Shown here: positions 17,189-25,643 of the stretch, piece by piece | Numbering within the stretch: the first letter of the stretch is position 1 | How the letters are laid out: each line of letters begins with the position of its first letter | Assembly (NCBI GenBank): GCA_965223675.1 | Contig: OZ245013.1 | Location: 4,297,159 to 4,361,158, forward strand | Length of the DNA stretch: 64,000 nt | Source of the DNA: JAGQKC01 sp965223675 | GTDB taxonomy: Bacteria; Nitrospirota; Nitrospiria; Nitrospirales; UBA8639 | Direction of reading: 5' to 3' | Notes under the pieces: generated by a model | Told to the model about the DNA's origin: nothing | What the model saw: the letters and a program-made list of their open reading frames with translations, nothing else | Databases searched by the model: none | Position numbers and translations under genes: made by a program

Positions 17189-18004
17189 ATGAGGAATCGT
17201 CAGTCTCTTACTGTGTGTCTTCTTGCAGGAGCCGCTTTATTAGCCGCTCCGATGATTGCGCAAGCAGGTGGAACGATCAAAGGCAAAGTAACATTTAACG
17301 GGAAGGTGCCACCACCTAAGGAATTTGCATTTTCGAAATTTCCCAACGTTGAATTCTGTAAAAAGAATGAGCACAAAAGTGCGGATGGAAACACTCGCTT
17401 ATTAAAAGAAGTTCAGGTTGGTGATGGCAATGGACTCAAAGATGCTGTCGTGGCGGTTCGGGACATCAAAGACAAGGCCTGGATGGGAAAGTTTAAAAAA
17501 GCCCCTGCCGAGGAAGTGACGGCGGAATTGTGTGAGTTTAAACCCTTTACTGGCACTGCCGTGAGTAAAGGTCAGTTTAAAGTCACGAACCTGGATGCTG
17601 ATCCTGACGATCCCAAGTCCAAAGAAGGTGTGTTGCATAACCCCCACAGCTTTGATGTTTTAGGTGCAAAGTCAGCTACTCTGTTCAATATCGGGTTGGC
17701 GAAAAAAGGTGACTCGTTACAGAAGACCTTAAAGCTGCGTATGGCTAAAAAGGGTGGAGTGGTCCGGTTGCAATGTGATCAACATGAATTCATGCAATCC
17801 TGGTTTCTTCCTGTGACAAACCCATTTCATGCGACCACTGGTGCCGATGGCACGTTTGAAATTAAAGACGTTCCTGCTGGAAAGCACAAACTCTTAGTTT
17901 GGCATCCTGTTGCCGCTAAGAATGCTGTAGGAAAGAAGGCGATTGAAATTGAAGTTGACGTGAAAGATGGTGCAACTGTCGAAGCCAATTTTGATGTGAA
18001 ATAA
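17189..18004 (+). CDS. Exported type-1-copper/carboxypeptidase-regulatory protein 3
   Basis: This 271-residue protein has a signal peptide (about 1-26, ending AQA). It is a more distant relative of the two tandem copper proteins upstream. Likely ligands are H153 in NPHSFDV and C196, H199, M202 in LQCDQHEFM. The C-terminal regulatory-like domain appears as GTFEIKDVPAGKHKLLVWHP (about 220-240). It is very rich in Lys, so the surface should be basic, which suits docking with an acidic cytochrome or oxidase. The gene is monocistronic: own strong RBS and a terminator directly after. Confidence 0.78.
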   Translation: MRNRQSLTVCLLAGAALLAAPMIAQAGGTIKGKVTFNGKVPPPKEFAFSKFPNVEFCKKNEHKSADGNTRLLKEVQVGDGNGLKDAVVAVRDIKDKAWMGKFKKAPAEEVTAELCEFKPFTGTAVSKGQFKVTNLDADPDDPKSKEGVLHNPHSFDVLGAKSATLFNIGLAKKGDSLQKTLKLRMAKKGGVVRLQCDQHEFMQSWFLPVTNPFHATTGADGTFEIKDVPAGKHKLLVWHPVAAKNAVGKKAIEIEVDVKDGATVEANFDVK

Positions 18005-18030
18005 GTTCGAGAGATTTCTAATCTATTTAA

Positions 18031-18074
18031 CGAGGGCAACTCTGCAATTAGCCGAGTTGCCCTCGTTGTTTTTG
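18031..18074 (+). terminator. Rho-independent terminator
   Basis: A 12-bp perfect stem (18031-18042 with 18054-18065), an 11-base loop and a T-rich tail lie just after the third copper-protein gene. Confidence 0.93.
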
Positions 18075-18180
18075 CCGTCAAACCTTGTGCAGCTTCTTCC
18101 CTTGCGTTTGTCGGTCAGTGGCCGTTAAGATCGCTTCACTATGAAAAAATACTTGAATCTTACGTTCGTTGAGGCTGAGT

Positions 18181-19179
18181 GTGCCACGTGAACTCTCCCT
18201 CGCTGAAATCTTCCAGGTGGGGTATTACTGGGAGACAAAAATTCTCCTCACCGCGGTGAAACTGGATCTCTTTTCGGCTTTAAATGGGAAGCCACGTTCC
18301 TCTTACCAACTCGCCACGGACCTAAAATTAATAGACGGGCCACTGGCGCTCCTACTCAATGCTCTCGTCGCGATGCGAGTCTTGAGAAAAGAAGAAGAAA
18401 CATTCATGAATACCGAGGTAGCACAGCGGTATTTGGTGAAAACTCAAGAAGAATATGTTGGACATCTCTTGTTGTTACATGATGCAGAGTGGGAAAATTG
18501 GGGAAAGCTGGAAGAAACGATCCGCACTGGAATCTCACCAGTTTCTCAGCATGTGTTTGAGACCAATCCGGACATGGGAGTAAACGTGCTTTCCGTTTTG
18601 CATCGAATTGGTCGGGAGAGCGGACCGAGCTTAGCGAAACGGATGAAACTCAATGGCGCCAGGACACTTCTTGATGTTGGTGGTGGAGCTGGGACGAACG
18701 CGATTGCCTGTTGCCAAGAATATCCAGAGCTCAAAGCCGTGGTTTTTGACTTGCCACAAACTTTAGTCATGACAGAGAAAGTCATCAAGAAAGTCGGTCT
18801 AGAAGAACGAATACATACTACCGCGGGGAATTTTCATGTTGATGCATTTGGTGGTCCATATGATGCCGCTCTGATGTCTGATATTCTTCATTACCAGAGT
18901 AGTGAGACCAACGCAAAACTTGTCGGAAAGGTCTATAATGCACTGTCAGAAGGAGGACAGCTGGTCATCAAAGATCGATTTTTAGATCCATCTGGAACGA
19001 GCCCTGCGTGGACGACTGCCTTTGCGGTGCATATCATGGTCAACACTGAAGAAGGACAATGTTTTACGAGCCAAGAGGCGATGCAATGGATGAATGATGC
19101 TGGATTTCAAGATGTCTGCGAGCTTGAGTCATGTGCCGTTGTTCAAGGTGTGAAAAAACGAAGAGGGAGAAATACCTAG
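18181..19179 (+). CDS. SAM-dependent O-methyltransferase (acetylserotonin/hydroxyneurosporene type)
   Basis: The protein has about 332 residues. An N-terminal winged-helix dimerisation domain (about 5-90) is followed by a Rossmann methyltransferase domain with the SAM loop LLDVGGGAGTNAI, the acidic end of strand 2 (VVFDLP) and a late DRFLDPSG loop. This arrangement is typical of class I O-methyltransferases that methylate small hydroxy-compounds such as quinone or carotenoid precursors. The start is uncertain: GTG at 18181 has GAGG at a normal distance. A TTG at 18169 would add four residues. It heads the oxidase run, and a quinone-related role is plausible but unproven. Confidence 0.8.
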   Translation: MPRELSLAEIFQVGYYWETKILLTAVKLDLFSALNGKPRSSYQLATDLKLIDGPLALLLNALVAMRVLRKEEETFMNTEVAQRYLVKTQEEYVGHLLLLHDAEWENWGKLEETIRTGISPVSQHVFETNPDMGVNVLSVLHRIGRESGPSLAKRMKLNGARTLLDVGGGAGTNAIACCQEYPELKAVVFDLPQTLVMTEKVIKKVGLEERIHTTAGNFHVDAFGGPYDAALMSDILHYQSSETNAKLVGKVYNALSEGGQLVIKDRFLDPSGTSPAWTTAFAVHIMVNTEEGQCFTSQEAMQWMNDAGFQDVCELESCAVVQGVKKRRGRNT

Positions 19180-19182
19180 CCC

Positions 19183-19911
19183 ATGGATCGCATGGCAGAA
19201 TGGCTAAGAGAACCGGGTTTCGCCGGCACACATGCGACCATGGGTGCTGATATGAGTCAACTCATGGCAACCGTATTTACCACGCTCTTTATCATCGGGT
19301 GGTTTCAGGCACGAAGAGGGGAAGGCACGAAACATCACTGGCTAATGTTTGGCGGCATGATTGCGATGCTTTCTTTCTTTGTTAGTTATTACCTGTTTCG
19401 AAGTCTGGGGGTTTTAGCATTTGAGGGTAAAGAAGGTTTCGGTGGTCCCCAGTATCTCTATGACAATGTATTTGTTCCAATCCTTATTTTTCATATTATC
19501 CTTGTATTCGTTGGACTGGTTCTTGCGGTCTATATGCTGGTATTAGGATTTCGATCTCAAATGTTTGCTGGGGCTCGGCGACTATTAAAAAGAGGGCCAT
19601 TGAAACTCACGTGGCTTTCCATATTCAAAGTTCTTGCGATTTTGATAGGTGGCATAACCCTCTTGTTAAGCATACTAAATTTTTTCGGATGGTTAACGCC
19701 GACAAGAATTATCGTTGGGGCTGTCATAGTCTTTCTCGTTTTTCTCGTTCAATTAATAGAATGGGGGATCTTTCAGCGTATTTGGCCCAATGGCGATCGA
19801 CGTCATCAAGTCATAGGTCGTTTTACGATGGTCCTGTATTGTGTGCTCTTTGTGACGGGCAGTGTTACCTATACAATGTTGTACATTCTGTATCCAGGGA
19901 AAATTGGGTAA
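19183..19911 (+). CDS. DUF420 membrane protein (YozB/CtaM-like)
   Basis: This 242-residue protein has about six membrane segments. The His in THATMG (about residue 17), HH near residue 52, FHIILVFVG and RRHQVIGRFTMVLY follow the conserved-His pattern of DUF420. YozB/CtaM of that family is needed for cytochrome aa3 oxidase activity in Bacillus and Staphylococcus. Here the nearest oxidase is of bd-like type, so the protein may assist that enzyme or bind haem or metal itself. It starts three bases after the methyltransferase stop, so translation is probably coupled. Confidence 0.75.
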   Translation: MDRMAEWLREPGFAGTHATMGADMSQLMATVFTTLFIIGWFQARRGEGTKHHWLMFGGMIAMLSFFVSYYLFRSLGVLAFEGKEGFGGPQYLYDNVFVPILIFHIILVFVGLVLAVYMLVLGFRSQMFAGARRLLKRGPLKLTWLSIFKVLAILIGGITLLLSILNFFGWLTPTRIIVGAVIVFLVFLVQLIEWGIFQRIWPNGDRRHQVIGRFTMVLYCVLFVTGSVTYTMLYILYPGKIG

Positions 19912-19928
19912 CCCAATGAAGGTGTTGT

Positions 19929-20420
19929 ATGAATTGTAAGTGTGGAAAGCGCATGCAGCTTTGTGACATTGAGGAAGTCGATGCTTCTACATGTCTTGCT
20001 CGTTACATATGTGAACTCTGCGAGGGCCGTATTGGTATCGAAGGCGAGCGCAAAGAAGTCACTGCGCTGCTCGACCGAATCTGTTGGACAGATGAGGCGC
20101 TTCATGTTTTAGACCGTATGCCGCCATATGCAGTCCCATTTTACCGTGATGACGTTGAGCGTTACGCACGAACGACTGGAACATATCTCGTGACGTTTGA
20201 TTTTCTTGGTGAGGCCAAAAACCAAGGAACGGTTTCATGGAGTCCTGAAACATTAGGTCGGTTAGAAAGAATCCCCCCTGCTATTCGAGCCATGGCTCGT
20301 GTTGAGCTAGAACGAACGGCTTTGGAACGTGGGATGACTGAAGTGACGGTCTCGTTGATGGAAGAGATTAAGGCCCGGTACTTTGGTTTAGGAAATGCTC
20401 AGGCCATGCCTTCGGCATGA
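19929..20420 (+). CDS. Zinc-ribbon plus PCP_red domain protein
   Basis: This 163-residue protein has Cys pairs in the first 35 residues (CKCG at 3-5, and YICELC at about 27-31) that suggest a small metal site. The C-terminus (WSPETLGRLERIPPAIRAMARVELE onward, about 99-145) matches the PCP_red domain found at the C-terminus of light-independent protochlorophyllide reductase subunit B and in many stand-alone proteins of non-photosynthetic bacteria. The stand-alone function is unknown. It sits between a DUF420 gene and a membrane-protein gene upstream of a bd-like oxidase, which hints at haem or metal-cofactor handling. Confidence 0.72.
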   Translation: MNCKCGKRMQLCDIEEVDASTCLARYICELCEGRIGIEGERKEVTALLDRICWTDEALHVLDRMPPYAVPFYRDDVERYARTTGTYLVTFDFLGEAKNQGTVSWSPETLGRLERIPPAIRAMARVELERTALERGMTEVTVSLMEEIKARYFGLGNAQAMPSA

Positions 20421-20473
20421 CACTCATTCTATTGAAACGAGTTTGCCCCTAATTAAGATAGAGATACAATCCA

Positions 20474-21556
20474 ATGCTTCATCGATTGGCGCTCAGAGTC
20501 GTTCCTCAACTCAACGCGCTCGTCACAGATCCGGCAGTTCGGAAACGCAAGCGGCTTGTCATGCTGGCGCCTGGCTTAGTGGCGTTTGGTCTCTACCAGC
20601 TTCTGAAGTCTTCCCTTCCATTAGATGATCCATTTGTCCTTCTTGGTTTTAGCGGGTTTTTGGCTTCTCTTTCGGCGCTCTGGTCGTATCGAATGGGACG
20701 GAATGCTTCTGTCTCGACTCTTATGAAAGAAGATGGAATCCGGCGCATGGCTTGGGTTGTCAGTTGGATTGGTTTTGCCTACGGCATGCAGCTCTCGCTT
20801 CTTGTCCTGGCTTTGCTGAAGGTCTTTGTGGCGTATGACTTTCTTCTACACCCAGAAGGCCCCGCCATGATGGCTATTATTATTGCCAGCTCTTCGGTGA
20901 CTCGAGATGCTTTTGAGCTGGGGTATGTGCGATGGAAGGAACAGCAAGGACAAAAGATTGTCACGTTTCCTGATGGTGGACCCTTTCGGCGTTGGTTTCA
21001 GTTAGAATCAGGAACAATGGGTCGATGGACAGTAAGTGGAGCCATCATGTGCATGGGAAGTGCGGCTCTATTAATGGCACTTGGAAACATTGGTTCACAT
21101 GAACTGACTCAGTCTATCGTGATTTCGCTTGTGGCGGCCTGTTTGGGGCTTGTGGCATTTTATGCAGGGGAATCTCGTTCTGGGGATTGGCGCAAAGGGA
21201 TAAGCGAAAAACGATGGTTGGTCTTAGGTCGGTTTTGGTTATGGCCGTGTTTAACGTTTGCGCTGACCTACTATTTGGTGCAAACGGGATTTTTTACATT
21301 TTTAGTCCAATCAGAACAGTTACAGGCCATGACGCAACTCTTTATGGCGGGCACAACGGCTGCCTTGATGACGGGGTACTGCTTTTTCTTAGGTCGATGC
21401 AGATTGCTTGAAACTGAGACGCAACAAGGGATTCCGGAGAATATCCAGAGTTGTCCATTCGTGATGGGTATTTTGAGCAAGACTGGTCTGATGTCACAAC
21501 ATAAATCCGAGGCTCCGCTAGTCACTTCCTCGAGGCAGTCTGAAAAGGTCGGCTAA
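20474..21556 (+). CDS. Polytopic membrane protein of unknown function
   Basis: This 360-residue protein has about eight hydrophobic segments (for example about 35-60, 95-125, 185-205, 215-235, 260-280 and 290-310) and basic cytoplasmic-type loops. A soluble C-terminal tail of about 40 residues follows. I recognise no family. A conserved-looking loop is VRWKEQQGQK. It ends nine bases before the bd-like oxidase gene, so it is very likely part of that operon and may be an assembly or accessory subunit. Confidence 0.6.
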   Translation: MLHRLALRVVPQLNALVTDPAVRKRKRLVMLAPGLVAFGLYQLLKSSLPLDDPFVLLGFSGFLASLSALWSYRMGRNASVSTLMKEDGIRRMAWVVSWIGFAYGMQLSLLVLALLKVFVAYDFLLHPEGPAMMAIIIASSSVTRDAFELGYVRWKEQQGQKIVTFPDGGPFRRWFQLESGTMGRWTVSGAIMCMGSAALLMALGNIGSHELTQSIVISLVAACLGLVAFYAGESRSGDWRKGISEKRWLVLGRFWLWPCLTFALTYYLVQTGFFTFLVQSEQLQAMTQLFMAGTTAALMTGYCFFLGRCRLLETETQQGIPENIQSCPFVMGILSKTGLMSQHKSEAPLVTSSRQSEKVG

Positions 21557-21564
21557 GAATTACC

Positions 21565-23451
21565 GTGGTGTTCTATTTCCTTAGATGTATTTTTATCGTG
21601 GTAATCGCCGTGATTGGTGTGGACGTCTTTACTAGTGAGTCCCTCGCATTCGCTGAGGCTTCCAATGCGCTATCCACTTCCGAGGATATCTATTATAAAA
21701 CAGAAGGCACACCTATTGGTCCGTCGGCTCGTGAAGTCCAATCGATCTATCCTGATATTCAATTTGTCAACAATCGTGTGTTGGTTTGGGTTCTGACTCA
21801 ACAGCATACCTACTTTGGTGGATTTGTCCTGGCTCTCCCATTCTTTGCAGTCCTTTTGGAATTTTTAGGACTCTGTCGTCGGGACCCCAATTCTGCCCGT
21901 CGTTATGATGGGTTAGCTCATGACATCATACGAGTGGCCGTCGTCTCCTTATCCTTTACTGCGCTCTTGGGCGTCATCATGCTAGGGGTATTCCTTGTCT
22001 TTTATCCGGGGTTTATGAGTTATATGGGTGCGACATTCAAAAGCTTGATGCCCATGTATGCCGGCATCTTTGTGGGTGTCTCATCTCTTTTGGTGTTGTA
22101 TTACTATACTTGGGACTCTTTGGCATCTCATGGCAAGAAATGGGTGCATATGTCTATAGGCGTTCTTGTGAATGCGATGGGTGCTGTGTTGTTGCTCTTA
22201 GCCAATGGGTGGGCCTCATTCATGATGGCGCCGGCCGGGGTTGATGGCGATGGCCGGTTCTTAGGTAACATTTGGCATTTGCTGCATTCGCCTCTTTGGA
22301 ATCCTCTCAATACGCATAGATTTTTGGCAGATATCATGTCGGGTGGGGCGGTTGTCGTCGCCTATGCAGCGTATCGATTTTTGACGACGCGCTCAGAAGA
22401 AGAACGTGCCTATTACGATTGGGTCGGCTATGTGTTTATTCTTGTGGTGGTGTGTGCCCTACTCCCGATGCCGATCGCCGGGTATTGGCTCATGAAGGCC
22501 GTTTTTGAATTTCGCTCTCAAATGGGAATCACGATGATGGGAGGTTTGCTCTCTTGGATGTTCGTGATTCAGGCCATTACGATTGGAGTGCTGTTTTTAG
22601 GGATTAACTATTACATCTGGCAATCGCTTGGACGGGTTCAAGATGGTGAACGGTATCATCCCTACTTTAAGGTGATCATTTTTGCCTTAATGGGGTGCTT
22701 TATCGTCTGGTTTACTCCGCATACCATAGCGATGACGCCGAGTGAAATGAAAGCCATGGGGGCCGCACAACATCCTGTCATCGGTCAGTTTGGGGTGATG
22801 TCTGCAAAGAACGGAGCCATCAATCTGATGATCTGCCTCACAGCACTGAGTTATTTACTGTATCGTCGTGCGAATCGTGTCATTACGGTTTCTTGGGCTC
22901 AAAAGGGCAATATTGCACTGGGAGTGTTATTTGTCGTTGGTATGGTCAACATCGTCTGGCTCGCCATTTATGGCTTCTACATTCCTGCCAATGTCCGTGT
23001 AGGCTTGTCTATGCCGCAGGGAGTCACGACTGCAACGGTTGTTTTGGGCGGGCTGGCTCTCAACTCGTTACTCCTTCGCGGTTCGACCGTGACCGGACCC
23101 ATCTCATGGGGGAAAATTTCTGTTCGTGGGATGGTCGTGTTATTCGGCGTGGCTGCTGCGTTTACATGGGTGATGGGCTTGATGGGCTACATAAGGTCCG
23201 CTGGGCGACTTGGTTGGCATGTGAATGAATTGTTGCAAGATGTTTCTCCCTGGTCATTTACGCCGGCAATTGGGTTTGCGGCTAAGATGGTCACCGTGAA
23301 CATGCTGCTGTTCTGGGCATCGGTGTTTTTTATGTTCTGGTTAAGCCGGCGCGATTATCAAACTGCCGATGAACGAATCCCAAGTCGGGCCACATCTTCC
23401 ACTTCCACCCCACTCGTTCAAACGCTTTCACGAGAGGAAACATCGATATGA
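21565..23451 (+). CDS. Cytochrome bd-like oxidase protein 1
   Basis: This 628-residue polytopic membrane protein (about 14 segments) belongs to the bd-like oxidase group noted in Nitrospira as a candidate terminal oxidase. An N-terminal signal-type segment is followed by YYKTEGTPIG. Candidate haem or metal His residues include QQHTYFGG, KKWVHMS, LHSPLWNPLNTHR, TPHTIAMTP and WHVNELL. These positions are shared with the second copy at 27.2 kb, which argues that they matter. It is longer than CydA (about 450-520 residues) and has no CydB partner beside it. GTG start. The stop overlaps the next ATG. Confidence 0.8.
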   Translation: MVFYFLRCIFIVVIAVIGVDVFTSESLAFAEASNALSTSEDIYYKTEGTPIGPSAREVQSIYPDIQFVNNRVLVWVLTQQHTYFGGFVLALPFFAVLLEFLGLCRRDPNSARRYDGLAHDIIRVAVVSLSFTALLGVIMLGVFLVFYPGFMSYMGATFKSLMPMYAGIFVGVSSLLVLYYYTWDSLASHGKKWVHMSIGVLVNAMGAVLLLLANGWASFMMAPAGVDGDGRFLGNIWHLLHSPLWNPLNTHRFLADIMSGGAVVVAYAAYRFLTTRSEEERAYYDWVGYVFILVVVCALLPMPIAGYWLMKAVFEFRSQMGITMMGGLLSWMFVIQAITIGVLFLGINYYIWQSLGRVQDGERYHPYFKVIIFALMGCFIVWFTPHTIAMTPSEMKAMGAAQHPVIGQFGVMSAKNGAINLMICLTALSYLLYRRANRVITVSWAQKGNIALGVLFVVGMVNIVWLAIYGFYIPANVRVGLSMPQGVTTATVVLGGLALNSLLLRGSTVTGPISWGKISVRGMVVLFGVAAAFTWVMGLMGYIRSAGRLGWHVNELLQDVSPWSFTPAIGFAAKMVTVNMLLFWASVFFMFWLSRRDYQTADERIPSRATSSTSTPLVQTLSREETSI

Positions 23452-24134
23452 GGTTAGGAATATATCAGAAGAGTAGTTCCCAATCGTCACGGACCTATCT
23501 TGAGATATGCTGTGTCGTCGCGTTCAGTCTATTCTTCATCGACCACATCGCGAAGAATACATTCGCACAGACTGGAGTCGACTCAATCGTACTTGAAGAT
23601 TTTACACATGCTGATGAAAATGGGTTTCCTCTGGACTGGGATGCCCAACGTAGTAAAACCACCGCTCAAGAAACCTATGCTATTCGACAGAAAGATGGCG
23701 TGGCGTTCTTGGAAGCCAAAAATGCGAATCAACGGGTGTATACCAAGAACTTCACTTGGGATCCTAGGACCCACCCGATCCTGACCTGGCGGTGGAGAGT
23801 CCATACAGTTCCAGAGGGTGCTGAATTTATTGCAGCTGTTTACCCATCGTTAGATACAGATCTCATGTTTATTCCTGTGAACACCAAGTATATTTGGAGT
23901 TTGGATAAGCCTGTGGGGACGATGAAAGAAGGCGGCATGTTTGGATCCACGGAAATCGTGATTCGAAGTGGTGCGGAACCCAAAGGTGAGTGGGTTGAAG
24001 AAAAAATTAATGTGTATGAAGATTTTAAAAGAGTACATGAACACGAGCCGGCTCCCAGGGCTTGGGGGATCTCTCTTCTTGGAGGTCCTGGTGTAGAAGT
24101 TGATTTTGGAAGCCTTGAGGTTCATCCTAAATAA
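23448..24134 (+). CDS. DUF3047 family exported protein
   Basis: This 228-residue protein has a hydrophobic N-terminal segment (about 18-34) and a DUF3047 domain, recognised from LEDF near the start of the mature part, the central ILTWRWRVHTVPEG (about 108-121), KYIWSLDKPVG and the late WGISLLGG...VDFGSLEV. The family is probably beta-sandwich and of unknown function. The start overlaps the oxidase stop by four bases (ATGA), so translation is coupled and the product is likely periplasmic and linked to the oxidase. Confidence 0.78.
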   Translation: MRLGIYQKSSSQSSRTYLEICCVVAFSLFFIDHIAKNTFAQTGVDSIVLEDFTHADENGFPLDWDAQRSKTTAQETYAIRQKDGVAFLEAKNANQRVYTKNFTWDPRTHPILTWRWRVHTVPEGAEFIAAVYPSLDTDLMFIPVNTKYIWSLDKPVGTMKEGGMFGSTEIVIRSGAEPKGEWVEEKINVYEDFKRVHEHEPAPRAWGISLLGGPGVEVDFGSLEVHPK

Positions 24135-24183
24135 TGAGAAGAGTCCATGGCAGGATTCCACATGAATAGTCGAAAGATGAAAA

Positions 24184-24567
24184 ATGTCGTACGCTAAAAT
24201 CGTTGATGTCTTGATCGGGACTGTAGTGATGGGAACGGTTGGTCTACTCATCGGCATCCTTATGGGCGGTGGTTTTTTGCCTGTCGCGGTGGTGCTTGGG
24301 ATTTTGTTGGGCGCCGGAGTTGGGATGTTTGGCGGGCGCCGGTTCTTCCTGAGTATTTTGATCGGATCTGTTCTTGGTGGCCTGTTGGCATGGGTTCTTG
24401 GTGGGGTTGATGCCGTGACGGTTGGGTCGGCTTCAGGGGCGGCCATGGGAGGGTTTTTAGGTGTTCAGGTTTCGATGATTCTTGACTCGCTTGCAGAACG
24501 AAAACGGAAAATGACAGTATCTCCCCCAGTCGCGGCGGCTGAGGAGGCTACGAAAAATGAAGCTTGA
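24184..24567 (+). CDS. Small glycine-rich membrane protein
   Basis: This 127-residue protein has three to four closely packed hydrophobic helices (about 7-100) rich in Gly, including GILLGAGVGMFGG and GAAMGGFLG patterns, then a polar tail. Gly-zipper patterns of this sort favour tight helix packing. No family is recognised. It lies about 50 bases after the DUF3047 gene in the same direction. The start codon context is weak, so a different start is possible. Confidence 0.55.
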   Translation: MSYAKIVDVLIGTVVMGTVGLLIGILMGGGFLPVAVVLGILLGAGVGMFGGRRFFLSILIGSVLGGLLAWVLGGVDAVTVGSASGAAMGGFLGVQVSMILDSLAERKRKMTVSPPVAAAEEATKNEA

Positions 24568-24630
24568 GATTTTACAAGGCTTAGAGGCTTTCTCGTTCTG
24601 AAATGTGATGAGCTTGTTTGAGGTTAATGA

Positions 24631-25548
24631 ATGCCAGAAAATAACAAAGTGCTGATTGGCTCTATCATCTTTGTCTTTGCTTCCTTCATTATGATGATCG
24701 TGATGCTTGTCTATGAAACCTATAAGAGCAAGTCAGAATTAGAGGCGATGTCTACGAAAATGCCGGCGAAAGCTCGAGTATTGCAAGCTGCGCCCGTGCA
24801 AGACTTTTCTATGTATAAAACACTCGTTGGTGATGAAGGACGAGAAATGGTCGAAATTCCTGAAGGGCCGTTCACGATGGGAAGTCGTGAGGGTGATCCG
24901 GATGAAGGGCCAGAGCACCCTGTCTATCTGAAAACATATTACATTGATTTAAAAGAAGTGACTCAACAAGAGTATGAACGGTTTCTAAAAATGACGAAGC
25001 ATCAAAAGCCTGTGGTGCCAGTGTTTGAAGATGAAGTATCAAAGCTACAGAGTCCGGACTATCCTGTGATGGCTGTCACATGGAATGATGCCATTGCGTA
25101 CTGTCGATGGGCAGGGAAGCGCTTGCCGACAGAAGCCGAATGGGAAAAGGCTGCTCGTGGTGAGGGCAAACGTCGTTATCCTTGGGGGACGAAGTTTGAT
25201 CAGAATTATGCCAATGTCGATGGTGAAGATGATGGATATCGATACTTGGCGCCAGTTGGATCTTATGAAGTAGGTCGGAGTCCTTTTGGTCTTTATGATA
25301 TGACCGGAAATGTCGCGGAATGGGTCATGGATAATTATGCTGCTGACTATTATCAAACAACATCCTATCGTGATCCAATTGGACCAGAGAACGAAGATGT
25401 CTACAAAGTGATTCGCGGAGGATCCTGGAGAGAGTCACGGTTGGGTGCGCGGCTGACGAAACGGTTTTCTGCCAAAATGTGGAGGACTGATGCCACTGTT
25501 GGTTTTCGGTGTGCCAAAAGTCCAGAGCAGCCCAAGAAGTCATTATAG
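24631..25548 (+). CDS. Membrane-anchored FGE-sulfatase (SUMF1) fold protein 1, without catalytic Cys pair
   Basis: This 305-residue protein has an N-terminal transmembrane helix (about 7-28) and a formylglycine-generating-enzyme fold domain (about 70-300). Family landmarks are IPEGPFTMGS, EVTQQEYERF, WNDAIAYCRWAGKRLPTEAEWE, GLYDMTGNVAEWV and the end VGFRCA. In active FGE the stretch after RGGS carries two catalytic Cys; here it reads RGGSWRESRLGARLTKR with none. The fold is probably used for binding rather than for formylglycine formation. No sulfatase gene is nearby; the neighbours are oxidase genes. Confidence 0.82.
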   Translation: MPENNKVLIGSIIFVFASFIMMIVMLVYETYKSKSELEAMSTKMPAKARVLQAAPVQDFSMYKTLVGDEGREMVEIPEGPFTMGSREGDPDEGPEHPVYLKTYYIDLKEVTQQEYERFLKMTKHQKPVVPVFEDEVSKLQSPDYPVMAVTWNDAIAYCRWAGKRLPTEAEWEKAARGEGKRRYPWGTKFDQNYANVDGEDDGYRYLAPVGSYEVGRSPFGLYDMTGNVAEWVMDNYAADYYQTTSYRDPIGPENEDVYKVIRGGSWRESRLGARLTKRFSAKMWRTDATVGFRCAKSPEQPKKSL

Positions 25549-25643
25549 TGCTGTCGTGAGATTGGCTGATTTGGAAAGCTCTGTGCACTTCACCTGTCAG
25601 GTTGGTATTGTAGAGTGCCTGAGATGAGCACAGGATAGAACTC

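Noticed and set aside
23850..24446. 198-codon minus-strand frame across two genes
   Set aside because: It spans the ends of two plus-strand genes with good evidence. The Pro/Thr-rich translation is a shadow of Gly-rich helices.
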